Assembly (NCBI RefSeq): GCF_019739195.1
Contig: NZ_JAHHDS010000003.1
Span: forward strand, 1,178,001-1,242,000
DNA: 64,000 nt
Origin: Microcella sp.
Lineage (GTDB): Bacteria > Actinomycetota > Actinomycetes > Actinomycetales > Microbacteriaceae
Direction of reading: 5' to 3'
The position numbers were made by a program, and so were the translations under genes. The notes under the pieces were generated by a model. The model was given only the letters and a program-made list of their open reading frames with translations, searched no databases and was not told the DNA's origin. Below are positions 1-7,543 of the stretch, in pieces (the first letter of the stretch is position 1; every line of letters begins with the position of its first letter).

Positions 1-695
1 TCACTGCGGGCTATCTGCCGGGCATCAACATTCTCGAAGAGTGCTCGCTCACGGCCTATGACGGCGAGCTCATTGGCATCATTGGCCCTAACGGCGCTGG
101 CAAGTCGACGCTGCTGAAGTCGATCTTCGGCCTGGTGAAGGTGCGTCAAGGCACCATCTCGCTCTACGGCGACGACATCACCAACATGAAGGCCAACAAG
201 CTCGTCGCCAAGGGCGTCGGCTTCGTGCCGCAGACGAACAACGTCTTCCCGACCCTCACCATTCAAGAGAACCTCGAGATGGGGCTCTTCCAGAAGCCGA
301 AAGAGCTCACCGATCGCCTCGCGTTCGTCGTGAGCATCTTCCCCGAGCTCGGCAAGCGTCTCGGTCAGCGCGCTGGCTCGCTCTCGGGCGGAGAGCGACA
401 GATGGTGGCGATGAGCCGCGCGCTCATGATGAGCCCCGAGGTCATCCTGCTCGACGAGCCGAGCGCCGGCCTCTCGCCGGTGCGGCAAGACGAGGCGTTC
501 TTGCGCGTGAAAGAGATCAACAAGGCGGGCGTCACGACCATCATGGTCGAGCAGAACGCCCGCCGCTGCCTGCAGATCTGCGATCGGGGCTATGTGCTCG
601 ACCAGGGCACCGATGCCTATACCGGCACGGGCCGTGAGCTGCTCAACGACCCCAAGGTCATCGGTCTGTACCTCGGAACCCTCGGGCAGGAATAG
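1..695 (+). CDS. livF: Branched-chain amino acid type ABC transporter ATPase, LivF-like (5' end missing)
   Basis: Cytoplasmic ATPase subunit that powers a Liv/HAAT-family importer of branched-chain amino acids or related amides. The reading frame is open from base 3 and enters from outside the window, so the start codon is missing; about 230 residues are visible and only a few are lost. Visible motifs are Walker A GPNGAGKST (bases 84-110), the ABC signature LSGGERQ, Walker B VILLDEPSAGL and a switch histidine region replaced by the family-typical MVEQNARR. The LivF subtype is favoured over LivG by the short length and the VPQTNNVFPTLTIQENL stretch. Permease and livG genes would lie to the left. 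It converges with two substrate-binding protein genes, which supports an amino acid/amide uptake role; the substrate cannot be read from sequence. Confidence 0.9.
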   Translation, partial: TAGYLPGINILEECSLTAYDGELIGIIGPNGAGKSTLLKSIFGLVKVRQGTISLYGDDITNMKANKLVAKGVGFVPQTNNVFPTLTIQENLEMGLFQKPKELTDRLAFVVSIFPELGKRLGQRAGSLSGGERQMVAMSRALMMSPEVILLDEPSAGLSPVRQDEAFLRVKEINKAGVTTIMVEQNARRCLQICDRGYVLDQGTDAYTGTGRELLNDPKVIGLYLGTLGQE

Positions 696-716
696 AAGCC
701 CGCAGAACGGCGCACA

Positions 717-750
717 CGGCCCCGCAGAGCCACTCGGCTCGGCGGGGCCG
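717..750. terminator. Hairpin after livF
   Basis: A perfect 9-bp stem (717-725 with 742-750) continues, after one mismatch, into an inner 5-bp stem with an ACTC loop. It begins 22 bases after the livF stop codon and is the first of two hairpins between converging genes. There is no clear T-run after it, so its efficiency as an intrinsic terminator is uncertain. Confidence 0.6.
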
Positions 751-832
751 TCGTCGTCGGCGGTGCGGGATGCTCGGCGGGGCCGTCATCGTCGGTGCGG
801 GGATGCTCGCCGCACGCCGGGCGCACGAAGAA

Positions 833-858
833 GGGGCCCCGACCGAAGTCGGGGCCCC
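833..858. terminator. Bidirectional hairpin between livF and the binding-protein gene
   Basis: Perfect 11-bp GC-rich stem (833-843 with 848-858) closed by a CGAA tetraloop. It lies 22 bases past the stop codon of the minus-strand substrate-binding protein and also downstream of livF, so it can serve both converging transcripts. Confidence 0.75.
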
Positions 859-880
859 TCTCAGCTGCAGCTAGTCGTGA

Positions 881-2134
881 CTAGTTGATGCGGCTGAAGG
901 TGTTGTCGGCAGCGTACTGGTAGATGCCGATGGTCGCCTCAGTGGGGTCGCCGTTCTCGTCGAACGTGATCGGGCCCGAAGGACCGTCGTAGTCGACAAC
1001 GCCGCCGTCGAGGATGATCTGCGCGGCCGACGCGAAGTCGGTCGCCTTCTCACCATCGCCGGAACCACCCGAGACCTCCTGGAGCTTCGACGCGATGTCG
1101 ACGCCCTCAGTCGAGCCGGCGGCGAGAGCCGCGAGCGCGAGCAGGATGACCGTGTCGTACGACTCGGCCGAGTACGCGAACTCGGTCAGGTCGGGGTCGA
1201 CCTCGAGCAGGCGGTCACGGAAACCGTCTGCCAGTGCCGGGCCGGGCAGCGTGCCCTTGGCGCCCTCGACGAGGCCGGGCTCGAAGTCCTCGGTGTAGTT
1301 CGCGAGGTTGCCATCGACGAAGTACAGCTGGCTTCCGGGGTAGCCGGCGCCCACGAGTGCGGGCACGACGACCTTTGCCTGGTCGAAGGTGATGACGGCG
1401 ATCGCGTCAGGAGCGGCTGCGGTCAGCGCGGAGACCTGAGCGTCGAAGCTCGTGTCACCCTCGTTGAACAGCTCCTCGGCGACAACCTCGCCACCGGCAG
1501 CCTCGAACGTCGCGCCGAGCGCGGCCGCGAGGCCGGTGCCGTAGGCGTCGTTGAGAACGAGCATGCCAAGCGTGGCAGCGCCGTCTTCGGCGATCAGGTT
1601 GCCGAGCACCTCGCCCTGCAGCAGGTCGCTGGGGGCGGTGCGCCAGTAGAGGCCACCATCGTCGTAGTTCGTGAAGTCAGGCGAGGTGTTCGCCGGCGAG
1701 AAGTGCACAACGCCCGCACCGGTGATCTGGTCGATCACGGTGAACGAGACGCCCGACGACGCTGCGCCGACGATGGCCGTGACGTCCTGCGAAAGGAGGT
1801 CGGTCACCGAGACGGTGGCGGTGTCGGTCGTGGTGTCACCCGAGTCGCGGTAGATGGCCTCAACCGTGATGCCGAGGTCGGCTTCGTTGATCTCTTGCAC
1901 GGCAAGAGCAACGCCTGCCTCCTCCGGCGGGCCGAGGAACGCCAGCGCGCCACTCTGCGGGAGGATGGTGCCGATCTTGAGGGTCAGCTGCTCGGCGGGA
2001 CCGGCCGGCTCTTCGGGCTCTGCCGTCGCGCAGGCACTCAGAACGAGTGCGCTGGCACCCACGATGGCAATGCCACCGAGGATGGACGAGAGAGAACGAG
2101 AGCGGCGGCCTGAGCCGGAAGTGAATACGCTCAT
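881..2134 (-). CDS. ABC transporter substrate-binding lipoprotein (LivJ/LivK-like)
   Basis: Extracytoplasmic binding protein of type 1 periplasmic-binding fold (Peripla_BP_6 family), 417 residues, the usual length. The N-terminus carries a lipoprotein signal: basic residues, a hydrophobic run and the lipobox LSAC with the cysteine to be lipidated near residue 35. The mature part starts with the family's LKIGTILPQSGALAFLG, followed by alternating alpha/beta segments. The start at 2134 is preceded by AAGGAG at good spacing. A promoter and a symmetrical GTTAC/GTAAC site lie upstream (2196-2249). It converges with livF and is probably the binding partner of that transporter. The ligand (branched-chain amino acid, amide or urea) is not resolved. 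Confidence 0.88.
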   Translation of the reverse strand: MSVFTSGSGRRSRSLSSILGGIAIVGASALVLSACATAEPEEPAGPAEQLTLKIGTILPQSGALAFLGPPEEAGVALAVQEINEADLGITVEAIYRDSGDTTTDTATVSVTDLLSQDVTAIVGAASSGVSFTVIDQITGAGVVHFSPANTSPDFTNYDDGGLYWRTAPSDLLQGEVLGNLIAEDGAATLGMLVLNDAYGTGLAAALGATFEAAGGEVVAEELFNEGDTSFDAQVSALTAAAPDAIAVITFDQAKVVVPALVGAGYPGSQLYFVDGNLANYTEDFEPGLVEGAKGTLPGPALADGFRDRLLEVDPDLTEFAYSAESYDTVILLALAALAAGSTEGVDIASKLQEVSGGSGDGEKATDFASAAQIILDGGVVDYDGPSGPITFDENGDPTEATIGIYQYAADNTFSRIN

Positions 2135-2195
2135 GTTGCTCCTTGCGTTGAAAGGTGTTCAGGAAGAGGCCGCGCAGAAGCACGGCCGTCTTGCC

Positions 2196-2224
2196 ACCGT
2201 ACGGTGCCCAGACTCCATTCACAA
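2196..2224 (-). promoter_or_regulatory. Predicted promoter of the substrate-binding protein gene
   Basis: On the minus strand a -35 box TTGTGA (2224-2219) is followed by a 17-bp spacer and a -10 box TACGGT (2201-2196), which fits the actinobacterial TANNNT pattern. It sits about 60 bases upstream of the start codon, and a palindrome lies just upstream of the -35. Confidence 0.45.
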
Positions 2225-2231
2225 CTCATTC

Positions 2232-2253
2232 GGGTTACATCCCTGTAACACCC
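2232..2253. promoter_or_regulatory. GTTAC-N6-GTAAC palindrome, GlnR-box-like
   Basis: Inverted repeat GTTACA-TCCC-TGTAAC (2234-2249) flanked by GGG/CCC. It matches the known GlnR half-site spacing (gTnAC-N6-GnAAC; AC-N9-AC). It is centred about 50 bases upstream of the inferred transcription start of the binding-protein gene, the usual place for an activator. The identity of the regulator is an inference. Confidence 0.4.
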
Positions 2254-2342
2254 GGAAATGCGCGGTGGGTGACTCTCTCGCGACGATTTCCGTGCTTAGG
2301 CCCGGCAGTGCACGACGAATTCCGTTGCTCTCGCGCGCGCGT

Positions 2343-3602
2343 CTACTCGCCGAGCGTGACCGCGCCCTCCGGCTGCGGTCGGTTGTCGGCGTCGTAGCGC
2401 AGCAGACTCAGGGTGGCGGAGACGACATCGCCCGCGTCATCAAGTCCCAGCTCGCCCGAAAGCCCGTCGTAGTTGATCGTGCGGCCGTTGAGCAGAGCGT
2501 CAAAGCACTGGCCTGCGCTGGTGCAGACGACCTCACCACCCGTCACCTCGGCGACGGCGCGGCCGATCGACGAGCCTCCGTCATCGTCGGCGACCGTCGC
2601 CGCGAGGGCAGCCAGCACGACGGCGTCGTAGGTCTCCGGGGCGAAGCGCAGCACCCGCAGTCGGGGGTCTGACTGCAGCAGACGTGCGGTGAGCTGCTCA
2701 TCGACCTCAGCCCCCGTGCGCACTCCGGCAGCGCCCTCGAGCACTCCCGCCTCGAGCGATGCCGAGTAATCGGCAGTCGTCGCGGAGGTGAACCAGAGCC
2801 GGTCGCCCGGCACTCCGCGCTGCACGATCGCGGCGACGAGTTCGGCGACCTGAGCGCTCGCGAGGCCTGTTGTCGCCAGCACGACCGCATCGGGCTCGCC
2901 CGCTGCAACGCTGAACGACAGCCGCGCGGTGCTCGAGGCGGCGTCGGCGCGCTCCACCGCGGCAAGCACGGTCGACGACCCGGCGAGCGCCGCGCGGGCC
3001 GCGTCGACGACCGACTGGCCCTGAGCATCCGACCCCGCGACGAGCGCGACCGTCTCGACACCGCCGTCGACAACCGACTGCATGATCGCCACCACTTCGC
3101 GATCGACGGCGGGAACGGTGCGCAGCAGAGAGCCACCGGGCTCGGCCGAGCGTGCCGTCGGGCTCGCGGCGGCCGTCGCGATCACGGCGACGCCAGCCTC
3201 GTCAGCCAACGGCAGCAGCCGTTCGAGCAGCACGGGCGAGGCGGGGCCGATGACGACATCGACGCCGCGGGCGACAAGGTCGGCGAAGCCCGACTCGAGC
3301 CTCTCGTCGTCCGCTGCGCCCGCGTCGCGATAGAAGGTCTCGACCTGGGTGCCGAGCACTCCGCCGGCCGTGTTGACATCGCGCACGGCGACCTCGATGG
3401 CGGCGATCATGCCGGCGCTGATGCTCGAGACATCGCCACTCATCGACAGCAGGGCACCGATGCGCAGCACGCCATCGCCCGTAGGACCGACGCTCTCGGT
3501 CGCTTTCGGCGTGGGAGTCGGCAGCGGGCGCGGCTCGGCGCACCCGGCCAGCAGCATCGGCACAACGACGCACGCGGCGGCGACAACCGGCAAACGCATC
3601 AT
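2343..3602 (-). CDS. Second ABC substrate-binding lipoprotein (type 1 periplasmic-binding fold)
   Basis: A second Peripla_BP_6-type lipoprotein, 419 residues with the start chosen here. ATG at 3602 is preceded by AAGGAG eight bases upstream; a longer frame to 3641 has no such site. The signal peptide MMRLPVVAAACVVVP ends in lipobox LAGC, followed by a proline/threonine-rich linker. The receptor domain begins DGVLRIGALLSMSGDVSSIS, as in amino acid receptors. It is only distantly similar to its downstream neighbour (881-2134), sharing the same fold but few exact stretches, so it is likely an older paralogue with a different ligand. It may share the same transporter as an alternative receptor. 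208 bases separate the two genes, with an independent promoter for the second. Confidence 0.8.
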   Translation of the reverse strand: MMRLPVVAAACVVVPMLLAGCAEPRPLPTPTPKATESVGPTGDGVLRIGALLSMSGDVSSISAGMIAAIEVAVRDVNTAGGVLGTQVETFYRDAGAADDERLESGFADLVARGVDVVIGPASPVLLERLLPLADEAGVAVIATAAASPTARSAEPGGSLLRTVPAVDREVVAIMQSVVDGGVETVALVAGSDAQGQSVVDAARAALAGSSTVLAAVERADAASSTARLSFSVAAGEPDAVVLATTGLASAQVAELVAAIVQRGVPGDRLWFTSATTADYSASLEAGVLEGAAGVRTGAEVDEQLTARLLQSDPRLRVLRFAPETYDAVVLAALAATVADDDGGSSIGRAVAEVTGGEVVCTSAGQCFDALLNGRTINYDGLSGELGLDDAGDVVSATLSLLRYDADNRPQPEGAVTLGE

Positions 3603-3657
3603 GAGGCTGCTCCTTGCTGCTGACCGACGATACGGGGGCACCCTATCTCTCTCGCTC

Positions 3658-3663
3658 TAGGCT
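3658..3663 (+). promoter_or_regulatory. -10 box for leaderless start of the kinase gene
   Basis: TAGGCT (TANNNT type) ends six bases before the GTG at 3670, and there is no Shine-Dalgarno sequence. This is the arrangement of a leaderless mRNA. No good -35 is seen. Confidence 0.4.
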
Positions 3664-3669
3664 GAAGCG

Positions 3670-4710
3670 GTGACCGCGCCGTCGCCCCGTCAACTGACCG
3701 CAGCGTTCTCGCGCCTGAGCGAGGCGAGCGCGGCGGCCCTGCTGGCGACGAGCCACGGGATCGCAGCGGCGCATATCGAGCGCTTGGCGACCGAACGCGA
3801 CGACAGCTTCTGCGTCGACACCGAGCGCGGCTCCCTCGTCGCGAAGTTCGCCCACCCCCTCGACGACCCCCGTTCGCTGCTCGATCAGGTCACGGTGCTC
3901 GAGACTCTGTGGCATGACCACGCCGACCTGCCGGTGCAGCGCGTGCTGCCCGGCCTCGATGGAGAGCTCGTGCACCGGGTGATCGACGATGCCGGCCAAG
4001 CGCGATCGGTGCGCGTGCTCAGCTATCTCGACGGCGAGCTGCTCGGTGCGCGCACTCGCTCGCTCGCAGACCTGCATGCACTCGGAAGCTTCCACGCCCG
4101 CTTCGCCTCGGCGGTCGCCTCCATCGGAGACGCCGACCCCACGCTCACGGGGTCTGAGACAGCGTGGAATCTCACGCAGTTCGAGCTCTACGCCCCGCGC
4201 GCCGACGACCTGGCCGACGGGCCGCTGCGAAACGACGTTCTTCGGGTGCTCGACGGCGCGCGTCGTACGGTGCTGCCGCGCCTCGACACCCTCCCCGCCG
4301 TGCTCGCCCACAACGACCTCCATGGCGACAACGTGCTGGTGTCTGCTGAGCCCTTCGCGGTGACGGGCGTGCTCGACTTCGGCGACATGACGCGCACCCC
4401 GCGCGTCGCCGATCTCGCCGTCGCCGCCTCGTACGCGCGGGGTCGAGCGCCGTCGACGGTCGAACCGTGGGGCGCCGCGAAGGCCTACGTCGCCGGCTTT
4501 GCGGCCGTGCAGCCGCTCACCGATGACGAGCGCGCGCTGCTGCCCGAGCTGGTGCTGCTGCGCCTCGCCCAGCGTGGAATCCTGAATTCGGCGATCGCCG
4601 CCGCGAACCCGGCCGCCGCGGACTACGCGAGCCGCAACCTGAGCGCCATCGCTCGAGATCTTCGCGAGCTCAGTGCGAGCATCCCGAGCACGATCGGAGC
4701 CCCCGCATGA
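3670..4710 (+). CDS. APH-family small-molecule kinase (aminoglycoside phosphotransferase fold)
   Basis: 346-residue cytoplasmic kinase of the APH/homoserine kinase-II/choline kinase superfamily. The N-lobe has the strand SLVAKFAHP (probable ATP-binding lysine). The C-lobe has the catalytic loop HNDLHGDNVL near residue 217 and the metal-binding motif DFGDM near 236. The GTG start at 3670 has no Shine-Dalgarno site. The stop overlaps the next start (ATGA at 4707), so the two enzymes are co-translated. Its partner is a class III aminotransferase-fold protein. In animals a related kinase (hydroxylysine kinase) feeds a related phospho-lyase, and bacterial fusions of the two domains are known, so phosphorylation of an amino alcohol such as hydroxylysine or ethanolamine is plausible. 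Antibiotic modification is less likely in this context. Confidence 0.75.
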   Translation: MTAPSPRQLTAAFSRLSEASAAALLATSHGIAAAHIERLATERDDSFCVDTERGSLVAKFAHPLDDPRSLLDQVTVLETLWHDHADLPVQRVLPGLDGELVHRVIDDAGQARSVRVLSYLDGELLGARTRSLADLHALGSFHARFASAVASIGDADPTLTGSETAWNLTQFELYAPRADDLADGPLRNDVLRVLDGARRTVLPRLDTLPAVLAHNDLHGDNVLVSAEPFAVTGVLDFGDMTRTPRVADLAVAASYARGRAPSTVEPWGAAKAYVAGFAAVQPLTDDERALLPELVLLRLAQRGILNSAIAAANPAAADYASRNLSAIARDLRELSASIPSTIGAPA

Positions 4711-6047
4711 TCGAGAACGAGCCCATGATCGGCCCTGCCACCTACTTCAGACCCGAGCACCGAGCGGCCCTCGACCCGCGCACCCGCGCACTGGTCGACC
4801 GGCGCGAGGCGGTGCTCTCGCCCGGCTACCGGCTGTTCTACGACCACCCGATCGAGTTCGTGCGCGGCAGCGGCACCAAGCTCTACACGCGCGACGGCGA
4901 CGAGTATCTCGATGTCTACAACAACGTGCCCTCGGTGGGGCACTCGCACCCGCGCGTGACGGCCGCCATCGCCGAGCAAGCTGCCTTGCTCAACACTCAC
5001 ACGCGCTACCTGCACGAGGGTCTCATCGACTACGCCGAGCTGCTGCTCGACTCATTCACCCACGGGCTCGACACCCTCACGCTCGTCTGCACCGGCTCCG
5101 AGGCCAACGACCTGGCCCTGCGCGTCGCGAAGCAGGCCACCGGGCACCGCGGCATCGTCGTCACTGAGAACGCGTACCACGGCGTCACGACCGAGATCGC
5201 GGCGATCTCGCCTTCGCTCGGAGGCACCGACTCGCTCGCGCCGTGGGTGCGCACCGTGCGGCCTCCGGTCGACGACGGTGCCGTCATGGTGGCGGATGCC
5301 CGCACCGCGATCGCCGAGCTGCGGGCCGCGGGCCACGGTGTCGCCGCGCTCATCGTCGACACGGCGTTTGCGAGCGACGGGTTTCTCGCGCCCTCGCCCG
5401 GCACGCGCTCGGCCCTGGCCGAGGTGCAGAGGCTCGTGCACGCCGCGGGCGGAGTGCTCATCGCCGATGAGGTGCAACCCGGCTTCGGACGACTCGGCCA
5501 GCGCAGCGGCGAGCCGGGACTGTGGGGTTATCGGCACCACGACCTGACGCCCGATCTCGTCACGATCGGCAAGCCCATGGCCAACGGGCTGCCCGTCGCC
5601 GCACTCGTCGCTCGGCGCGAGCTCATGAGTGCCTTCGGCGAGCGGGTGCGCTACTTCAACACTTTCGCGGGCACGCCCGTCTCGGTCGCCGCTGCCCGCG
5701 CCACGTGGCAGGTGCTGCACGACGAGAACCTGCCCGAGCATGCGGCCACCATCGGCGCCGAGTTGCTCGCGCGTCTGAGCGAGCTCGTGCAGCAACACGA
5801 TCGCCTGCGAGCCGCGCGGGGGCAGGGGCTCTATCTTGCCGTCGATGTCGTCGATCGCGAGACGGGTGCCCCCGACGCGCAGGCTGCAGTGGCGATCGTG
5901 AGCGCGCTGCGCGAGAGGCGCATTCTGATCAGTGCATCGGGGCGCGACAACGCAGCACTCAAGTTGCGCCCTCCGCTGCCGTTCTCGCGCGCCGACGTCG
6001 ATCGGTTCGCGACCGAGCTCGACGCCGCCCTGCGCGATCTCGACTGA
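4707..6047 (+). CDS. Class III aminotransferase-fold PLP enzyme, possibly a phospho-lyase
   Basis: 446-residue fold-type I PLP enzyme, full length for class III aminotransferases. Visible features are the substrate-side stretch YLDVYNNVPSVGHSHP near the N-terminus, the cofactor-binding GSEANDLALR, ADEVQPGFGRLG with the PLP-binding aspartate, and the Schiff-base lysine in TIGKPMANGLPV near residue 290. The DVYNNVPSVGHSHPRV segment and its coupling to an APH-type kinase resemble ethanolamine-phosphate and phosphohydroxylysine phospho-lyases (AGXT2L family) more than ornithine or GABA transaminases. The start overlaps the kinase stop by four bases. The pair may convert an amino alcohol to an aldehyde plus ammonia and phosphate; a simple transaminase remains possible. 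Confidence 0.78.
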   Translation: MIENEPMIGPATYFRPEHRAALDPRTRALVDRREAVLSPGYRLFYDHPIEFVRGSGTKLYTRDGDEYLDVYNNVPSVGHSHPRVTAAIAEQAALLNTHTRYLHEGLIDYAELLLDSFTHGLDTLTLVCTGSEANDLALRVAKQATGHRGIVVTENAYHGVTTEIAAISPSLGGTDSLAPWVRTVRPPVDDGAVMVADARTAIAELRAAGHGVAALIVDTAFASDGFLAPSPGTRSALAEVQRLVHAAGGVLIADEVQPGFGRLGQRSGEPGLWGYRHHDLTPDLVTIGKPMANGLPVAALVARRELMSAFGERVRYFNTFAGTPVSVAAARATWQVLHDENLPEHAATIGAELLARLSELVQQHDRLRAARGQGLYLAVDVVDRETGAPDAQAAVAIVSALRERRILISASGRDNAALKLRPPLPFSRADVDRFATELDAALRDLD

Positions 6048-6053
6048 GCGCGG

Positions 6054-7001
6054 CTAGACCGTCTGCACCGGTACGGTGTCGAGCGGCACGGCACGACGCT
6101 CGCGAATCGCCCGGCGGCGCTGCACGACGGCCTCGGTGCTCAGCACGATGAGGGCCAGCCAGACCAGTGCGAAGCCGATCCAGCGCTCGAGCGGCATGGG
6201 CTCTTGCAGCACGGCGACGCCGAAGACGAACTGCAGCAGCGGAGCGAAGTACTGAATGAACCCCATGACGCTGAGCGGCAGCCGTCGAGCGGCGGCGGCG
6301 AAGAGCAGCAGCGGCACGGCCGTGACCACCCCGGCAAGACTCAGCAGCACGCCGTGCGCGAGCCCCTCCTGCCCCGCGGTGATGCCTCCCCCGGCGAGCT
6401 GCACCCAGACCAGCGCGCCGATCGCGGCGGGCACGAGCCACGCGGTCTCGAGAGTGAGACCGCCGACTGCCGACACCCGGCCGCCCATGCGGTTCTTGAG
6501 AAAGCCGTAGAGCCCGAACGAGAACGCGAGGGCGAGCGAGATGTAGGGCGGCTGGCCGTAGCCAATCGCGAGCACCAGCACGGCCACGACACTGATGCCC
6601 ACGGCCACCCACTGGCCGATGCGCAGCCGCTCGCGCAAGAAGAGCACGCCGAGCGCTATCGAGACGATCGGATTGATGAAGTAGCCGAGAGCAGCCTCGA
6701 CGACGAAGCCGTTGGTCGATGCATAGACGTAGACGAGCCAGTTGATGGCGATGAGGATGCCGGCCACGAGGCTCAGCAGCATGATGCGCCGGTCACGCAG
6801 CAGCGCGGCGAAGGCCGGAAACGCGCGCGTGAGCAGTAGCAGCACGAGGCAGAAGACAAGCGAGAGCACCACGCGCCAGGCCACGATCTCGAGCGCGCCG
6901 CTGGGGCTCAGCAGCAGAAAATAGATCGGCAGGAAGCCCCAGAGGCCGTAGGCCGAGACGGCGAGCGCGAGCCCCGACGACGATAGACGGTTCTCTGGCA
7001 C
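6054..7001 (-). CDS. rarD: RarD, EamA-family transporter
   Basis: 315-residue integral membrane protein with about ten predicted helices arranged as two EamA repeats. It is the length of RarD (chloramphenicol-sensitive protein family). The first repeat begins GLALAVSAYGLWGFLPIYFLLL and the second contains PLLLFAAAARRLPLSVMGFIQYFAPLLQF, the RarD-characteristic segment. EamA proteins are drug/metabolite exporters; the substrate of RarD is not established. It converges with the PLP enzyme, with only six bases between the stops, and lies downstream of groES on the same strand but behind a strong terminator. Confidence 0.88.
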   Translation of the reverse strand: MPENRLSSSGLALAVSAYGLWGFLPIYFLLLSPSGALEIVAWRVVLSLVFCLVLLLLTRAFPAFAALLRDRRIMLLSLVAGILIAINWLVYVYASTNGFVVEAALGYFINPIVSIALGVLFLRERLRIGQWVAVGISVVAVLVLAIGYGQPPYISLALAFSFGLYGFLKNRMGGRVSAVGGLTLETAWLVPAAIGALVWVQLAGGGITAGQEGLAHGVLLSLAGVVTAVPLLLFAAAARRLPLSVMGFIQYFAPLLQFVFGVAVLQEPMPLERWIGFALVWLALIVLSTEAVVQRRRAIRERRAVPLDTVPVQTV

Positions 7002-7051
7002 AGGCTCACTGTAGCCGCGCGCGGAGGGCGCTCTTCACCGTCAGCAACGCA

Positions 7052-7089
7052 CGAACCCCCGGTCTCGCCAGAGGCGAGCCGGGGGTTCG
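7052..7089 (-). terminator. Terminator of groES
   Basis: A 17-bp stem with one bulged T (7063), arms 7052-7069 and 7073-7089, closed by AGA. It lies 16 bases downstream of the groES stop on the minus strand and is one of the strongest hairpins in the window. It should isolate groES from rarD. Confidence 0.85.
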
Positions 7090-7105
7090 ACGAGCTGCGG
7101 GTCGA

Positions 7106-7402
7106 CTAGCGGACGACGACCGCGAGAACGTCGCGCGCCGACAGCACGAGAAACTCGTCGCCGCCGTACTTGACCTCGGTGCCGCCGTACTTCGAGTACA
7201 GCACGCGGTCGCCGACGGCGACATCGATCGGCACGCGGTTGCCGTTGTCGTCGATGCGGCCGGGGCCCACGGCGACGACCTCGCCCTCCTGCGGCTTCTC
7301 TTTGGCGGTGTCGGGGATGACGAGACCCGACGCAGTGGTCTGCTCTGCCTCGACCTGCTTGATGACGATGCGATCTTCGAGCGGCTTGATGCTGACCGAC
7401 AC
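7106..7402 (-). CDS. groES: Co-chaperonin GroES
   Basis: 98-residue 10-kDa chaperonin that caps the GroEL folding chamber. The whole chain matches the family: [17 protein letters not shown] at the start, the mobile loop around [17 protein letters not shown], the roof region [13 protein letters not shown] and the closing [20 protein letters not shown]. The GTG start at 7402 has AAGAGG six bases upstream. It is monocistronic here: a terminator follows, and groEL does not follow in the window. Two CIRCE operators upstream indicate HrcA repression. Confidence 0.97.
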   Translation of the reverse strand: MSVSIKPLEDRIVIKQVEAEQTTASGLVIPDTAKEKPQEGEVVAVGPGRIDDNGNRVPIDVAVGDRVLYSKYGGTEVKYGGDEFLVLSARDVLAVVVR

Positions 7403-7436
7403 GGTTGACCTCTTCTTTCTTACGACGATGAGGGGG

Positions 7437-7463
7437 TTGGCACACTCGACGTGCGAGTGCCAG
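7437..7463 (-). promoter_or_regulatory. Second CIRCE-like operator of groES
   Basis: TTGGCACAC-N9-GAGTGCCAG resembles the CIRCE consensus TTAGCACTC-N9-GAGTGCTAA with a few mismatches. It lies downstream of the inferred -10 box (7473-7468), so a bound HrcA repressor would block the start site. Confidence 0.7.
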
Positions 7464-7467
7464 GTCT

Positions 7468-7497
7468 ACTGTACCCAAGCGGTTAGCACTCACGCAA
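7468..7497 (-). promoter_or_regulatory. Predicted groES promoter
   Basis: Minus-strand -35-like TTGCGT (7497-7492), an 18-bp spacer and -10 TACAGT (7473-7468). The -35 lies in the spacer of one CIRCE element and the -10 just upstream of the other, as expected for an HrcA-controlled promoter. Confidence 0.5.
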
Positions 7498-7509
7498 TCC
7501 GAGTGCCAA
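7483..7509. promoter_or_regulatory. CIRCE operator (HrcA binding site)
   Basis: TTAGCACTC-N9-GAGTGCCAA, a one-mismatch match to the classic CIRCE inverted repeat with the exact nine-base spacer. It overlaps the inferred -35 region of groES. It also lies 35 bases upstream of the divergent methyltransferase gene, so it could affect both. Confidence 0.9.
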
Positions 7510-7543
7510 CGACGGTCAGCACGGCAGGTGGCATCATCGGGGG

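Noticed and set aside
3670-4710. Calling the APH-fold protein an aminoglycoside resistance enzyme
   Set aside because: It is coupled to a PLP enzyme in an apparent catabolic pair and has only the general kinase motifs.
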